A stretch of 64,000 nucleotides of DNA from Strigops habroptila (Eukaryota; Chordata; Aves; Psittaciformes; Psittacidae). Where the stretch lies: assembly GCF_004027225.2 (NCBI RefSeq), contig NC_044277.2:138689057-138753056 (forward strand). The letters are read 5' to 3'. Below the pieces are notes generated by a model. The model worked only from the letters and a program-made list of their open reading frames with translations, was not told the DNA's origin and ran no database searches. This document shows, piece after piece, positions 45,799 to 57,474 of the stretch (its first letter is position 1; every line of letters begins with the position of its first letter). Position numbers and translations under genes: made by a program.

Positions 45799-47691
45799 CT
45801 GAAGAAAAAAGAGATACAAAAACAGATTTTAAAATAACATTATCTAATGCGTTTTTCATCCTCTCCAAATGTGCTGCAGTACAGCGGGGATGTCAAACCC
45901 AGGCTTTTCAAGCTGCCTATTTTCAGACTCTATTCAGGAACTACTTAAAAGTACAGACCTTTAGAAGTTCAAGAAAAATAGAATTCACTGAAAATGGATT
46001 GAAAATGTAAAAAATGGCAGAGACACATCTGTTGAAAATGCCTCTCCATACATAAATGACAGCTAAGCAGAACGTGCATATTAACTGATACTGTTAACAT
46101 CACACACACAGCAATTCATACATTTGTTCTGCAGACTTAACACACCTCTTATTTATGTATGGTAAAATAGCTAGTACTACAGGTATAAGAAGTGGAAGTT
46201 TTAAGTCAATTCTACCCATATAGAAAGCCAAGATCTTTCTGTAAGCACAGATATATCTGCACTGCATTCATTAAGTGTGGCTGATGAGCAAGGCAAAGAG
46301 AAAAACGAAATCCCGTTTTCATTTCTGCCAAACCTGCCCACTCTTACACACTTGTGAAAAATGACTGAAGAAAGCCTACAGAGCAAAAAGCCAAACTCCA
46401 CTGTTTCCCAATCAATCAATAATGCCTTTTATAGCTGTGGATGTACAACTGCATTAGCAACTGCAGAAAATCAGACTGTTCACCAAGCAGGACAAGAGAA
46501 AAATCAGTACTTGGCAGTGGCAAGACAGACAACTCCAAATTAAAAAGAAAGACAGAAAGACACTGGGTGATCACATCAAACCCTGACACACTTAAGGACC
46601 GAAACCTCATTCAGTTCCCAGTTTCTCTGCTGAACTCATTTGACAAATGTGTCTCAGAACTGCAGGGACACACACACAGACTCACCTGGGGACAATATGA
46701 CCAAGTCTACAAAATGTGTTGATAGTTTATCAGCCAAGTACCAGGGGGTGATCATTAGTCACTGCTGGCCACAAAGGCAGTGATTCACCTGGAGGTGAAT
46801 CCCATCATTACCTCACCCAGCCAAAGCTGGTTAGAAACAAAATGTCTTGATCTTGCAATGGACAGGGGCAGCAGAGACCGTCACTAATGTATGGGAACTA
46901 AGTTCACCATCTTTCTGAAGTGAGCAGAAAACAAAGGAAACAAACACTGCAATAAACAGGGAGACTGACAGTCTGGCCCCACCACAGTAAGAACACTCTC
47001 TCATAAAACATTTGGCATGAGAGAAACATAGGTATGAAATAGAAGAACCATCTAATGAACTGCTCACAGAAATTATACATACTTCAAGTGGAAATTATTT
47101 TCCCCTTATTTATTTGCAATGTAGCAGCAGAAATAAGGCAGGTTTGTAGCCTCGGTATTTTGACATTAAGAAAATGTTATTTTTCATAGCATTTTGCTAG
47201 AAAAGGCACCTCTTGTGAACACCAACATAAAGAAATAGCTAACCGTAAGGGCATTTCAGTCTATTAAAGTCTGATTTTAAAATGCTGCCAAATTAATACT
47301 TTACATATTCTATAGTAAGAAAATAAGACTGCGTTTGCAAAAAAGATTTTTTCCACCTTAGTATGAAGTAGTTGTGGTAAAAGGTCAAATACGAGTAAAC
47401 TTAACACCTCAGCCTTGTGCACATAAGCAACACTTGACTGAGAAAAAAGCCACAAGGGGAACGAAATACAGTACTGAAGAAAAAACACATCAGCAACACC
47501 TTTATGTGTGAAGTTGACCAGTATGAGACAGAAGCAAAAGCAGAAAATGGGTAGGCTGGAACCATAATACAGTCTAGCTTATCAACTTCAATTGATCGAA
47601 GTCTGATAAGATATGATAGCTGGTTTCTTCTTAAAATGCTACAGCCTGAATCAACGGTCTGTAAGGTCTGGGACTGCAAACGCTGACTTGC
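45799..47691 (-). other. AZI2: AZI2 intron with GC donor (GC-AG intron)
   Basis: On the minus strand the upstream exon ends AAGAAAG and the intron starts GCAAGT at 47691. The acceptor TTCTTCAG ends at 45799. Using GC leaves one base of a split codon and the next exon supplies two, so the frame is kept (Lys-Lys-Ala-Ser). The nearest GT, at 47687-47686, would add four bases and shift the frame into a different, non-homologous C-terminus. AG|GCAAGT is the known consensus for the minor GC-AG intron class. A 9-bp inverted repeat lies inside at 46782-46801. Confidence 0.85.
46782..46801. repeat. 9-bp inverted repeat (TTCACCT/AGGTGAA)
   Basis: GATTCACCT and AGGTGAATC are exact complements around GG. 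The arms hold CACCT/AGGTG words used by E-box/ZEB and T-box factors. A chance occurrence is quite possible. Confidence 0.5.
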
Positions 47692-47807
47692 CTTTCTTGG
47701 TCGCTGCTGGGTTTGTTTTCAGTTTTCGTAGGACCTCAGCTTGCATGTCAGCCACTAGGCGCAAATTAGACATCTCTCTCTTCAGTTCCTGATATGCTTG
47801 TTGCGCG
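47692..47807 (-). CDS. AZI2: AZI2 coding exon with the TBK1-binding domain
   Basis: The exon follows TTTGTTTTGAAAG and ends at the GC donor. It encodes about residues 221-259, including AQQAYQELKREMSNLRLVAD and MQAEVLRKLKT. This helical block is the TBK1/IKK-epsilon-binding region shared by NAP1/AZI2, SINTBAD and TANK. In human the corresponding text is AYWELKREMSNLHLVTQVQAELLRKLKT as I remember it, so the kinase-docking surface is well kept. Through it AZI2 recruits TBK1 and IKK-epsilon for NF-kB and IRF3 activation and for TBK1-dependent selective autophagy. The acceptor has a rather weak pyrimidine tract. Confidence 0.95.
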
Positions 47808-50800
47808 CTTTCAAAACAAACATTTGTAAGAAGTTAAATAATTGCAACCTCTAAAGTGCCCTTGTGCCTATTAGCAGCATGTTAATAAGGCTCATCCAGC
47901 ATTAGCTGTTAATGATTTTGCCAGACATACGCTGCAGATTTTGCTAGAGAACCATAATTCAGAATTAACTGAGCAGTACTGACGATCATCTTAAACAGAG
48001 GCATCGTTGTATGTTTGACTGTTGCGTACTGCAATATATAATGTATTATATATTAACATACTAGATTATACTCATAATTTCACATTCCCCAATATGATGC
48101 ATCTTCTCCAACTGCACTATTTGAAAGTACTAATTTTATGGCAAGATAGTTAATCTCAAAGGAACACTTTAAAAAATGCATTAAATGGATACTAGCCTAC
48201 AAACAAGGCAGAGTATTAACTCTGAATGGCTTCTGATAAATGACTGCACACGCCATCATATGTTATGTTCCTAGGAATGTTAATTGATCAGAGTTTTAAA
48301 TCTTCAGTCAAAATCAGTATTTGGGACTTCACACCACTCACTTTGTGCAGTGAATTCAGACTAGATACCTGAGCACCCATACACAGACGAAACTACAATA
48401 CAAAACATACTGTTTCAGATTCAAGTCCTCTAATTTATGTTAATACACTGCCTTGGCAGACAGTGTAAAAAAGAGGGACCCGATTCATTCTCTGATAAGA
48501 CAGCATAATGTGAGAAACATATTTAGCAAGTGCAGCACTGTTCCAACATTGAAGTTTCAGATCAATAGCGGGTAAAAAGAAATCATGAACAAAAAAGTCA
48601 GAGAGCCATCACCATGTTTCTTGGTAAAACTTCAAGCAAAGGCTCTCCAACCACCACATTTACTTTGATTAATAATTAACAGTGTTCAAAGACATAAGGA
48701 TGCAGTTACTTAAACATGAAATCAATGATTTAATGGGTTTTTTTAATGCTTAACATTCTATCAAAACACCTTTATTGAGGACAAGTATCATGGGTGGGAG
48801 CTTTCACAGTATTTCTTTCTTCCTCACTATATTCACCTAAAAGACATTTATTTGAAAACAGTTCAGGATCTCAAACTAGTGTTGAGATGACTAAGAACTA
48901 TTAGGCCATATATGAACTGTATTTTCAAACATGCATGTATACAGATTTCTGTCCTTCTAAAATAGCAATGTAGGATCACTCCTGCATGAAATTCATCAGA
49001 CATGGACGTGTTCGAAAGCACTCTGAGAAACAGCAATTCTGTTCTGCAAGTAAACAGTAGAGAAGTTCTCTTAAAACAAAGAAATTAAACTTTCTTCTGT
49101 GCACAGATACATCTCCCCAGAATGCAAACATTCGGATTCAAGAACTCTGTTAAAGAACAGAGGAAGCTGACAGGTATCAGCAATTCTGATAGATATAAAG
49201 TGAAAATTTTCAGAATTGGTATTTCTAGAAGTCCCGCTAAACCTGTGGCTTCTTTACTGCAGAGTCCATGAGACAATGTTTAAATTAAGTTGATGTGGCA
49301 ATCCTGCTTCGTTCACTCATGTGGTTTGGTCTCAAAAATAAGATCAAACAAACTTTAGTTATAGTTACATCAAAACAGAACTATCTGCTGTTTAATACAG
49401 AGAACTATTAAATAGAAGAACAGCTCAGTACCTGCCACCAGCCAGAAGGCAAGTGCTAGTTAAATTTTGTAACATGCCTTTAATGCTTTTAAAAGCATCT
49501 TGCTAAGGGATGCAAGTACCAGAATTCCACTTAAATCACACAATGTTTTAATTGTTTTTATGGATACTAACGTAGAATCCCATTGCAAAGCCTAATTTTC
49601 CAGGAATTTGCAACTGAAAACCAAGGATTCCACATGCTTGGAAGTTTATCCTATACTGCCTTCTAAAATATAATATAAACCTGGAATATGACAGCCTTTC
49701 TACAGCAAAGTAGATCTGCAAACCAAGAATTTACAATCAGATTTGCAGGCTGCTAACGAAGGAGAAATAATATCTTTCCAGAAAGTTCACTGACTGCAAA
49801 TGCCTCCGTCTCCCATGAACAGCAGGAATGCTTGCTACAACAAACGTTTTATATAAGAGGCTTTTGAAGTGTTTTTCCACAGGTTTGGGATGGGATCACA
49901 TATTCAGTACACATTAGACAATCATCATTTATGTCTTATTACAAAAAACCCTACACTGTACATATGCTAATTCAGATGGTTGCCTCCCGAATGTCACTTT
50001 GTGGAATAAATCTGCTCAGGAAGATCACAGAGGTAATTGCTATACCTTGAGATAACACCTTTTTCCAGGCGTGTAAGACTGACTATGAAGCTGCAGCAGA
50101 AACCACAAGTGTTAGCTAGCTCGCTATCCAGTCAAGGTGCAATGTGAAAGTGTAATTTGGCTATAGTGGATACAATATTATCATCATTACACCAGAGAAC
50201 GTATGTAAAGAAACATCTGTAACTGTTCTCTTTCAGTGACTTCAGATTTCCTTTCCCATCTCTCTAATACCTAAGTAAGCAACAAGGTATTGCGTTAAGC
50301 AGTCTGTCATTATGAAGGACCACTCTTCCCTCTTGTGGAAACTCGTGTAAGTACACAAACAGCATAGCTGGGTGCAGGAGATGCAGTTAGTATTTCATTT
50401 CTGCAGGACAGAACATTTGGCAACTTTCATGTATCCAGGAATTGTTGTTTTTCATCAGGAATTAAAGGACATGCATACTTTTAATACGGCACACATACTC
50501 AAGAAAAGATAATATAGGAGTTCATAACCTAAGCACAATTATTACTTGAATGGCTGCAAAATGAGAGCAAATGCTTTCTGGTATTTTAGCATTCTTCTGG
50601 AAATTGCCATTTCTTTTTGCATAGGCCATATAATTGCTCCTCAATATATATATAAAAAAAAAAAAAAATCCTTTAAAAGGTCTTGTAGTAGAAATATTAT
50701 TGCACTGCACTAAGTAAGACTATACTTTCCGAGTAAGAGATTTGAAGCCATCACCTATGCAAACACAGAAACCTCCCCATATGCAGAATGAAGATACTCT

Positions 50801-51125
50801 ACAGCTGGGATGAGACTTGGAAATTTATCTACCACTTCCTCAAGTCAACTAATTATTAAAAAGCTGGGTTTTAAATCCAAGATAATTTAACTTTCATTTT
50901 CTGTACAACAATCTGAAGATGTAAATCTTTTCTTATCAGCATCCTGAACTACCAACATCACAAACAAAAGAAATTTACAGTGATCTTGCTAAATCAGTAT
51001 ACCTAGACTTGAAATTAAATTCTCTAATTTGAAGTAACACATTTGAACAGGCTGCAAGAATATTTACCTGTTCAAATAACTGTCCCTCAGTAAACTAAAA
51101 CAGGAAAGCCACTTGGTTTTCATAC
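47808..51125 (-). other. AZI2: AZI2 intron (3.3 kb)
   Basis: GTATG donor at 51125 and AAAG acceptor at 47808 on the minus strand. AT-rich with a TA tract near 48035-48055 and an (AT)n/poly(A) tract at 50643-50668. No element or exon recognised. Confidence 0.75.
50643..50668. repeat. (AT)n followed by poly(A)
   Basis: About five AT units run into fifteen A residues; simple repeat within an AZI2 intron. Confidence 0.8.
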
Positions 51126-51187
51126 CTTTGGATGTCTTGCCTTCGAAGGAGGTCTCCATTTAATGGACTTTCACTTTGGGCCTGGTC
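51126..51187 (-). CDS. AZI2: AZI2 small coding exon (20 codons plus 2 bases)
   Basis: The exon follows TTATCCAG and ends before GTATG. It begins in phase 0 and leaves two bases (AG) that join C from the next exon to make Ser. The translation DQAQSESPLNGDLLRRQDIQ (about residues 201-220) is the polar linker between the coiled coil and the TBK1-binding block. It is the least conserved exon. The human linker, as remembered, is a few residues longer and differs in sequence, so this exon is called mainly from its splice sites, its phase fit and the residual Leu-X-X-Arg-Asp-X-Gln pattern. Confidence 0.85.
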
Positions 51188-53995
51188 CTGGATAACAGAG
51201 TGAGGGGAAGATAGAGACAGAATGAATACATGGTTTCGGATCTATCAAAAAACACTGCGGTGAAACTACAAGTTTGCTAATATTGAAATTCAAAGTAGAT
51301 TCATTTGTGTTGGCTGCAGTGGTTTTCAAAATGGACATCAAGACTTCTAAGAATTTAACCTGAAAATGCTTAAAACTACCTACTTATATGAAAGTGTTGC
51401 TGAGCCACCATATTCACTCATTCACCATCCTCAACCATACTCGCTCTTCTTTTTAAACAGCTGAGCTCTCAGAATTTGTGATTCTTTGAAAAGCAAAAAC
51501 TGAGAAAGGCTTTTGACTTCCATTAAAACAAAAAAGAGTAATCAATCTTCTCTTGTTCTTTCCCTTTCCAGCACATAAAGACCATTAAATTAAACCAAAC
51601 TGTTTCAATATAGATTTATTTCCAAAAGTTACTTTTATGACAGAACATAATGTCCCTGGAGTCTGAAAGACTGCTTTAAAATTGTGCATACAAGCAGCCT
51701 CACTGACATTAACAGGGCTGTTTAACAAATCAAACATTGGGCTCGCTTTGTTAGTCATGTTTCTGGTAGACCCTCACCTGTGATAAGTTCCCATTCATAT
51801 CCCTCCTCTTCATGCTCCCTTCCTGCTACTGTTCCCTTCAGCTAAAACTGTTACGAATTTGATACTCCCTACTGTGGCTTCATGAAAGCCTATATGCATT
51901 TCAAGCAACTTGTCAATACAACATACACACTGCATCAACTATAACGCAAAACCTGAATACCTAAAAATAAGAAAAAATAGGAAGTATATTTGCCTAAGGT
52001 AGAAAACATCTGAAAATGCTAACTGATGTACTTACAACCAGTAGTAACGAAACTATGAGCTCGGTTTGAAACAATGCTGACTTGTCATTCCCATGGATCA
52101 CATATCCCTGTATTGCACCTGACAATTTTTCCCCTTACTGAAGACCTTCTCACCACCAGCCAGCAGAGATTCAACTTTATAGTTAAAAAAAGGCACTATA
52201 TACTTTTTAATTGCCTATATTAAGCACAGATCAAGAAGAAATGGTATTAAAAAAAAGGGCTGGATGGGAAGCTGTTCCTTATATTTGTTCTTTGTAACAA
52301 AAGCTGCTGGCATAAGCATTATTTAAACAGTGCCAAGTCTAGTATTCCCTACAATGGCTATGTTAGTCTGTTCTTTCCACCAACATTCACTCTCACGATG
52401 CAATCTGCAATCTTCAATTATTTATATAGCTGTTACTCTAGTCTATAGATGCAACATATCTATATGTTATGTACTGAAGACCCCAGAACGGCATACAAGT
52501 TACAGTGTGCCTTCAGAGTTCACAAGTTACTGAAAACACCTAAAAATTCCAGACACAAGTGAAAACAAACCCAACAGTAACAGAAGTTCACAGAACACCT
52601 CACATGCCTTTCAGGTGATGTGCTTTATCTCCTCCTAGTGGAAAAAACACAGACTAAACCGTAGGTTAGACAATCGATGCACATAAGCCTGTCCGCATAA
52701 ACTAGGAGTGTGCCTTCACAGCAGCACATTGGTGCAGATGCATCCAGTGCTGAGACCCCAACAACTATATATGCTCTTAGGGAAGCAGGGGAGAAGGATT
52801 TGAGGCTAGGTCTAGTCTGGTCCCTGAAAGCCCAGGAGAGGTTCAGGTGCATCTTAGTCTCATCCTAAAGGGATCCAGTTCCCATATTCCAGACTGCTCC
52901 GTAATGCAAGGCACCGTAAGCAGCAGTGATTAGGATATTTGCTTCAGAAGTACATTTCTGTACTAAGGTAAATGTGCCCAGAAGAAAATGTGCCAAAGAA
53001 ACATTCCCAAATTAAAACAAATCCTGTTTGCAGGCAGATGATGGCCATGGATGATGGATTCTATCGTGAGTCTTACATATCCTGAATACTGACTCACTCA
53101 AATACTATGTGAATCAAGATTAGAAAACCATAATTGTATAATTACCAAGAGGAACCTAAAATAGTCTGCTGCTTCAAACAATCACAGTTATGTCTTTCAA
53201 ATTTATTGTGTAACTTCAATGTGACTGCAGACTCCTAAAGACTGTCACCACATCTTTCATCAAAGATGTAAAGCAGGAAGCATGCAGCAGACTTCTTTAA
53301 GTTAATACATTTTATTACTGGTAAGCTATCTTAATTTTCTTTTTTGAGATCCTAATAACATCTACATTACACAATGAGTCCCTCAAAACAGGCACTTGCC
53401 CCAGAAATGGCAGGGAAGTGCACCAAAAGTGGTACTTTCCTGACAAGCTTCATGCTACTACTCTAAAGAAAAGCCCTACAGCTTCTTAAACAAACTTCAT
53501 GACATCTATTAATGTCAGCATCTATTGCCTGGTTTTGCCTGGACTTTCTCAGCAGTCCAGCCTAATACTAACACAGAACACTTCAATATTAACAGCTACT
53601 TATGAGAAATCATAAAGTTTTATTTTCTGTTATATGGGCAATGGCTGGGAAATCTCACCTATGTAGAATTACAGGATATTTTGGGTTGGAAGGGAACCAT
53701 AAGAGTTATTGAGTTCAACTCCCTGTTCCTCACAGGACTACCTAAACCTAAACCTTATGATTAAGAGCATCACTCCCTAAATCCTGGCAGACTTGGTGCC
53801 ATGACTGCTTCCCTGGGCAGCCTGTTACTATTTCCATGAAACAAGACAGCCTATGAAGATATTTAAGGTTAATTTTACTAAGATGTTTACCTTTCACTCA
53901 GATATATACTTTATTCTCTGTTTACCCTTTATTTTGCTTGAACATGAGATTTAAAATAATCTATTAATACAAAAATTCCTTAAAAATTAAGGTAC
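51188..53995 (-). other. AZI2: AZI2 intron (2.8 kb)
   Basis: GTACC donor at 53995 and CAG acceptor at 51188 on the minus strand. It holds a short antisense-to-plus CR1 fragment at 53665-53827; nothing else recognised. Confidence 0.75.
53665..53827 (-). mobile_element. CR1 3' UTR fragment, antisense to the plus strand
   Basis: On the plus strand the block runs TTTTGGGTTGGAAGGGAACC, GTTCAACTCCCTGTTCC, CTAAACCTAAACCTTATGA, GGCAGACTTGGTGCCATGAC and TTCCCTGGGCAGCCTGTTAC. This is the reverse complement of a CR1 3' UTR, so the element points the same way as AZI2. Its terminal octamer end (near 53665) is worn. Confidence 0.85.
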
Positions 53996-54144
53996 CTTCT
54001 GCTTGGACTTTTGCAACTCCTTTCTGAGACTGTTGCACTCTTGCTTGAGCTTTTCTAGCTCCTGTTCCAGACTATGCACTTTCAGGTCACTGTTCAGCTT
54101 CTCTATTTCCCAGCTGGACTGAGTACAATTCAGATTTTTCATCA
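53996..54144 (-). CDS. AZI2: AZI2 coding exon, second coiled-coil part
   Basis: The exon follows TTCTTTACAG and ends before GTACC. Its first two bases complete a Val codon. The translation VMKNLNCTQSSWEIEKLNSD then LKVHSLEQELEKLKQECNSL and RKELQKSKQK covers about residues 151-200. Heptad-spaced leucines (HSLEQELEKLKQECNSL) indicate a coiled coil, the oligomerisation part of the adaptor. Human AZI2 has the matching WEVEKLSCDLKIHGLEQELE as I recall. Confidence 0.95.
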
Positions 54145-55819
54145 CTGTAAAGAAGACAAAGAAGACAACCAGATTTCAGGCTCAGTTCAAGGAGTGTAAC
54201 TCACTATGTACCAACCACCCAGCCCCTGCCCTACAAACACATTATCCTGTACGTTCTGAAGCAAACTGCAGTCTATCCAACAGGGCAACTGGTGAAGTTG
54301 TCAGCAGAGAAGTGGTCTATTTTCTGAGTTTATAGTATGAAGCCCTACTTTCCAGCAACGTGCTGGAGACTTTACATAAAGAAAAAGGACCTAACAGCAT
54401 AAAATGGCACTAGAAATACAAAAACCAGTTAATGGCAAACACACGATATGTACACCAACTCACATACTACTTACATGCTTTGAAAACACAAGCCTATTCC
54501 CCTTCAGATTTATATTGTTACATAATTTACCCTAAGTTTTCTCCAAGTTTTCTCCATCAGGAAGTTCCAAGGAGAGCAACTAAAGATACAGTCAAAACAA
54601 AAGGGTAAAGCCTACATGGTTGCTTCTAAGAAGCGGCCTAAGACGATCCTGGCATCAAATCAGTAGTAGGGTGTTAGTTAGATGGCAAGAAAAGGAAGAA
54701 TGTGACGGGAAGAAACCCCCCAAGTCTGCATGGTACACTCACTTCCAGATTTAACAGTTTAAACAAGCTTAAGCTTAACTGATTTTTCTTAAATAAGGTA
54801 CTTGAGGGCCTCTTAGGAGTAAAAGTGATTACTAACTAAGGCTTGCAATCACCACATTTCAGAGCTCTCCTTGTAAACTCTGCACTTCTCACCTCCTTAA
54901 GCAATGAAGTCCTCACCAATGATACTACTACTACACGATTTGTTCTTCTAGATGTAAAAACTTGTGCAACTGAAGCAGTGCATTACATGCTAGAGGTTCT
55001 CTTTGAAAGAAATCCAGTTCAAGCACAGAATACTTATAAGTGCCTTTCAAATGACTGCATTTGTACAGAATCTGAAGTCCAGTCCGCATATCTATACAGA
55101 TGTCACTTTCTTGTTCTCTTTTCTTGAACTATATTAATATGGATTATTTTTTCTTCCATAGTGTTTTAGTTTACATACCTATCATCTACACAGCACTCTT
55201 TACAACAGGAGTAACAGAAGCTAGATTTGGGCTTTTGGAATTGCAAGGGTACACTTTATTTCTCCTTCTTCTTTCCACCAGGCTCACTACAACCAGCATC
55301 TTTCTACCCTTCCTCATCTACCAGTCCTTTAAGTAACTATGGTTCACTGCAGCTATTGCTATACAACAGCCTCTTGTCCCTGTCGTATCTTGATAGTGGG
55401 ACAAAGCAATATAGCAGATCATCTGCAGGTACCAGAGGAAGTGGTACTGACTGGATAGTGTTTGATACTTGAACAAGTATGCTCCTGCCCCACTCTGAGG
55501 AAGGGGTGGTGGGATCCAGAGATGTACGTGACTAGCCTATAGACTGTCAGGTTGTGCGTATTTCTCAAGTTAAGTAATCTAGAATGGAAGAAGAGAATAA
55601 CCTCAGATCTTTACTATGGAGCTCCTTGCCTATGATAATCTAACATGCATGTCACCATTTATAAGGATGAACACATATACATGTTCTAGAGTACCCCACT
55701 GCAATATATGCCTCTCTTACCTAGCCACTATATAGGTTAAACCTCTTCATGCCCCAAGATCATAACATAACCACTAAGACTAGTCAGCAGAGATTAAGAT
55801 GAAGTAACCAATCGCATAC
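54145..55819 (-). other. AZI2: AZI2 intron (1.7 kb)
   Basis: GTATG donor at 55819 and ACAG acceptor at 54145 on the minus strand. Overlapping plus-strand open frames at 54843-55472 have no recognisable domain. Confidence 0.75.
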
Positions 55820-55919
55820 CTTGCTGAGTTTCCACTTCAGTTCTTAGCTGTAACAGCTCTACTTCTTTAGACTGCAGCTGTTCATTCAAGGTTTTCAAGG
55901 ATTCTGAACATTCTTTCAT
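55820..55919 (-). CDS. AZI2: AZI2 coding exon, first coiled-coil part
   Basis: The exon follows CCCCCTGAAAATAG, a weak pyrimidine tract, and ends before GTATG with one base of a split codon. The translation MKECSESLKTLNEQLQSKEV then ELLQLRTEVETQQ covers about residues 118-150. The block SESLK-LNEQLQSKEVELLQL is close to identical with the human protein as I remember it. A regular leucine pattern marks it as coiled coil. Confidence 0.95.
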
Positions 55920-56237
55920 CTATTTTCAGGGGGAAAGGACAAAACCATTTGTGAAGCTTTTTTCTATCCTGACAATTCAACTTCTTAAAAAAATAAAAAA
56001 ATTAAAAAAAATTCTTTGGAGTTTTTTTTTTAGCATTAACCTAGCCCAGCAATAAAATTGAGATACTTAAAACTGTTATCCCTACACAAAGTACAGCCAT
56101 GTACTTTGGAAACCTAAAGGAGTGATAAAACAAACAGCACAGACCTTCAGCAAATAATATTCATTCTACAGTAAACATCTGCTAACTCTGCAGTACTTTT
56201 ATACCATGCATGCCCATCACTACTTAAACTGGCGTAC
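55920..56237 (-). other. AZI2: AZI2 short intron (318 bp)
   Basis: GTACG donor at 56237 and ATAG acceptor at 55920 on the minus strand. It contains A/T homopolymer stretches around 55985-56030 and nothing else. Confidence 0.85.
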
Positions 56238-56363
56238 CATTTTATCCAGCTTGCTTTTCAGATTATCTCTGTCAATGCAGGCCTCTCGATAGGCTTGGTA
56301 CGCCTTATTTACTTGTTCACGTCCAACTGAACTGCATTCCTCTTCCAGTCGGGAGCCGAGCAG
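56238..56363 (-). CDS. AZI2: AZI2 coding exon 3 (42 codons)
   Basis: The exon follows AACTTCTAG and ends before GTACG, both in phase 0. The translation LLGSRLEEECSSVGREQVNK then AYQAYREACIDRDNLKSKLD-KM covers about residues 76-117. The SSVGREQVNKAY-AYRE-CIDRDNLKSKLDKM text is almost the same as human AZI2 as I remember it, and it is part of the N-terminal region used for autophagy-receptor and FIP200 contacts in the mammalian protein. The first few residues appear one longer than in human, a small indel at the exon edge. Confidence 0.95.
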
Positions 56364-57249
56364 CTAGAAGTTTAAGAGCCATGAGAAGGAAGTAGTTTTG
56401 TAAGTTATATTGAGAACTGCGAAGCTGAACAAGTGCAACAGCACAGCCTGCAACATTAAGCTAAGAGCAGGGGGGTTTTGTCTACAAAAGTGCAAGGATG
56501 TCTACAAATTCTGCAGTCTCTAACCATACTTAGTGCTCGCAAGGTCACTGCTGTGAGTATTTAAAAACCATCCACAAGTCACACTGACAATCCCTAAATC
56601 CCATTTTTCTAGGCATGTACAAACTGCTTTTTGGAAGAAGAGTTTTGAGCATATTAGGACACCACATACAGAAAATTCTGAGGATACTGAATGTTTGTTG
56701 GTTTTTTTTTTTTTAGTGACTCATAATTTAAGCAAAGATTCTTTTCAGAGTATTTCTGTGAGAAAAACCAAAGCAGAATTATTTTGCAAGTAAACTATTA
56801 ACTTCCAGGTCACCACCATTTTTAACAACCACTTTTTCCTTATCATTTCACCATGTTGAGCCCAAGAGATTCTTTCAATAGACAAGTTCCTGGATTCTGA
56901 CAATTTATATACTTGGCACCTCACTATTCAGCTTATAAGCATCATAAAGAGGTAGATGAAATACAGTAACGATCCAATGCAACCTATATGTCTTTTTGAA
57001 TCAAAGCTAGTGTCTTTGCAGGGCACTGCTTCACTGCATCACAGATGTGCCCAGTAGGCATCAAAAATCTCAGTATGATGTAACTATAGAGTACCAGAGG
57101 AACAAACTATGTTCCAGTCAAACAAATTTACCAGAACTCAACTTGGAAATTATTTTAAGTACGTATTTTAAGTACTTAACCATCTGCTCCAGCCAAGAAC
57201 AAAAAAAAGCAGCTGCTAGCAGAAGCTGGTAAACAGACTTTTTTCTTAC
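56364..57249 (-). other. AZI2: AZI2 intron (886 bp)
   Basis: GTAAG donor at 57249 and CTAG acceptor at 56364 on the minus strand. Contains a T run near 56703-56714 and a direct repeat of ATTTTAAGTAC near 57150-57174. No other feature. Confidence 0.8.
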
Positions 57250-57474
57250 CTTCTCTTCTAGAATTCTCACTCTTTTTTTTAAGGAGGAGTTCTCCTTCTC
57301 TGTCTCCTTTAGTCGTTTCTTGATATCTTCATATGCAGTGACAAGTGCGAAGTGTGAGGCAGCAGACTCGTCTCCACTATAAGACGAAACAGGAATCTCC
57401 CCATCTCTCTTATGACTGTTGTCTGCTTTTTCATGGTTCAAAATACAGATGTCATCCTCCACCAACTCCTCCAT
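57250..57474 (-). CDS. AZI2: AZI2 (NAP1) first coding exon with start codon
   Basis: AZI2 is the cytosolic adaptor NAP1. It binds TBK1 and IKK-epsilon to drive NF-kB/IRF3 signalling, and links TBK1 to autophagy receptors such as NDP52. The acceptor TTTTTAACAG ends at 57480, leaving five bases of 5' UTR (CTGTC) before ATG at 57474-57472; this start matches the human N-terminus MDALVEDDICILNHEKA as I recall. The translation begins MEELVEDDICILNHEKA, continues with SGDESAASHFALVTAYEDIK and ends RVRILEEK in phase 0 at a GTAAG donor. It covers residues 1-75 of a predicted 388, against 392 in human. The exons sum to 1167 coding bases with the frame intact throughout, so the gene is complete from start to stop. 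Confidence 0.96.

Noticed and set aside
45799..45868. Upstream continuation of the AZI2 last-exon frame, with its own ATG
   Set aside because: This is intron sequence. The acceptor at 45800-45799 and the phase with the previous exon place the exon edge at 45798.
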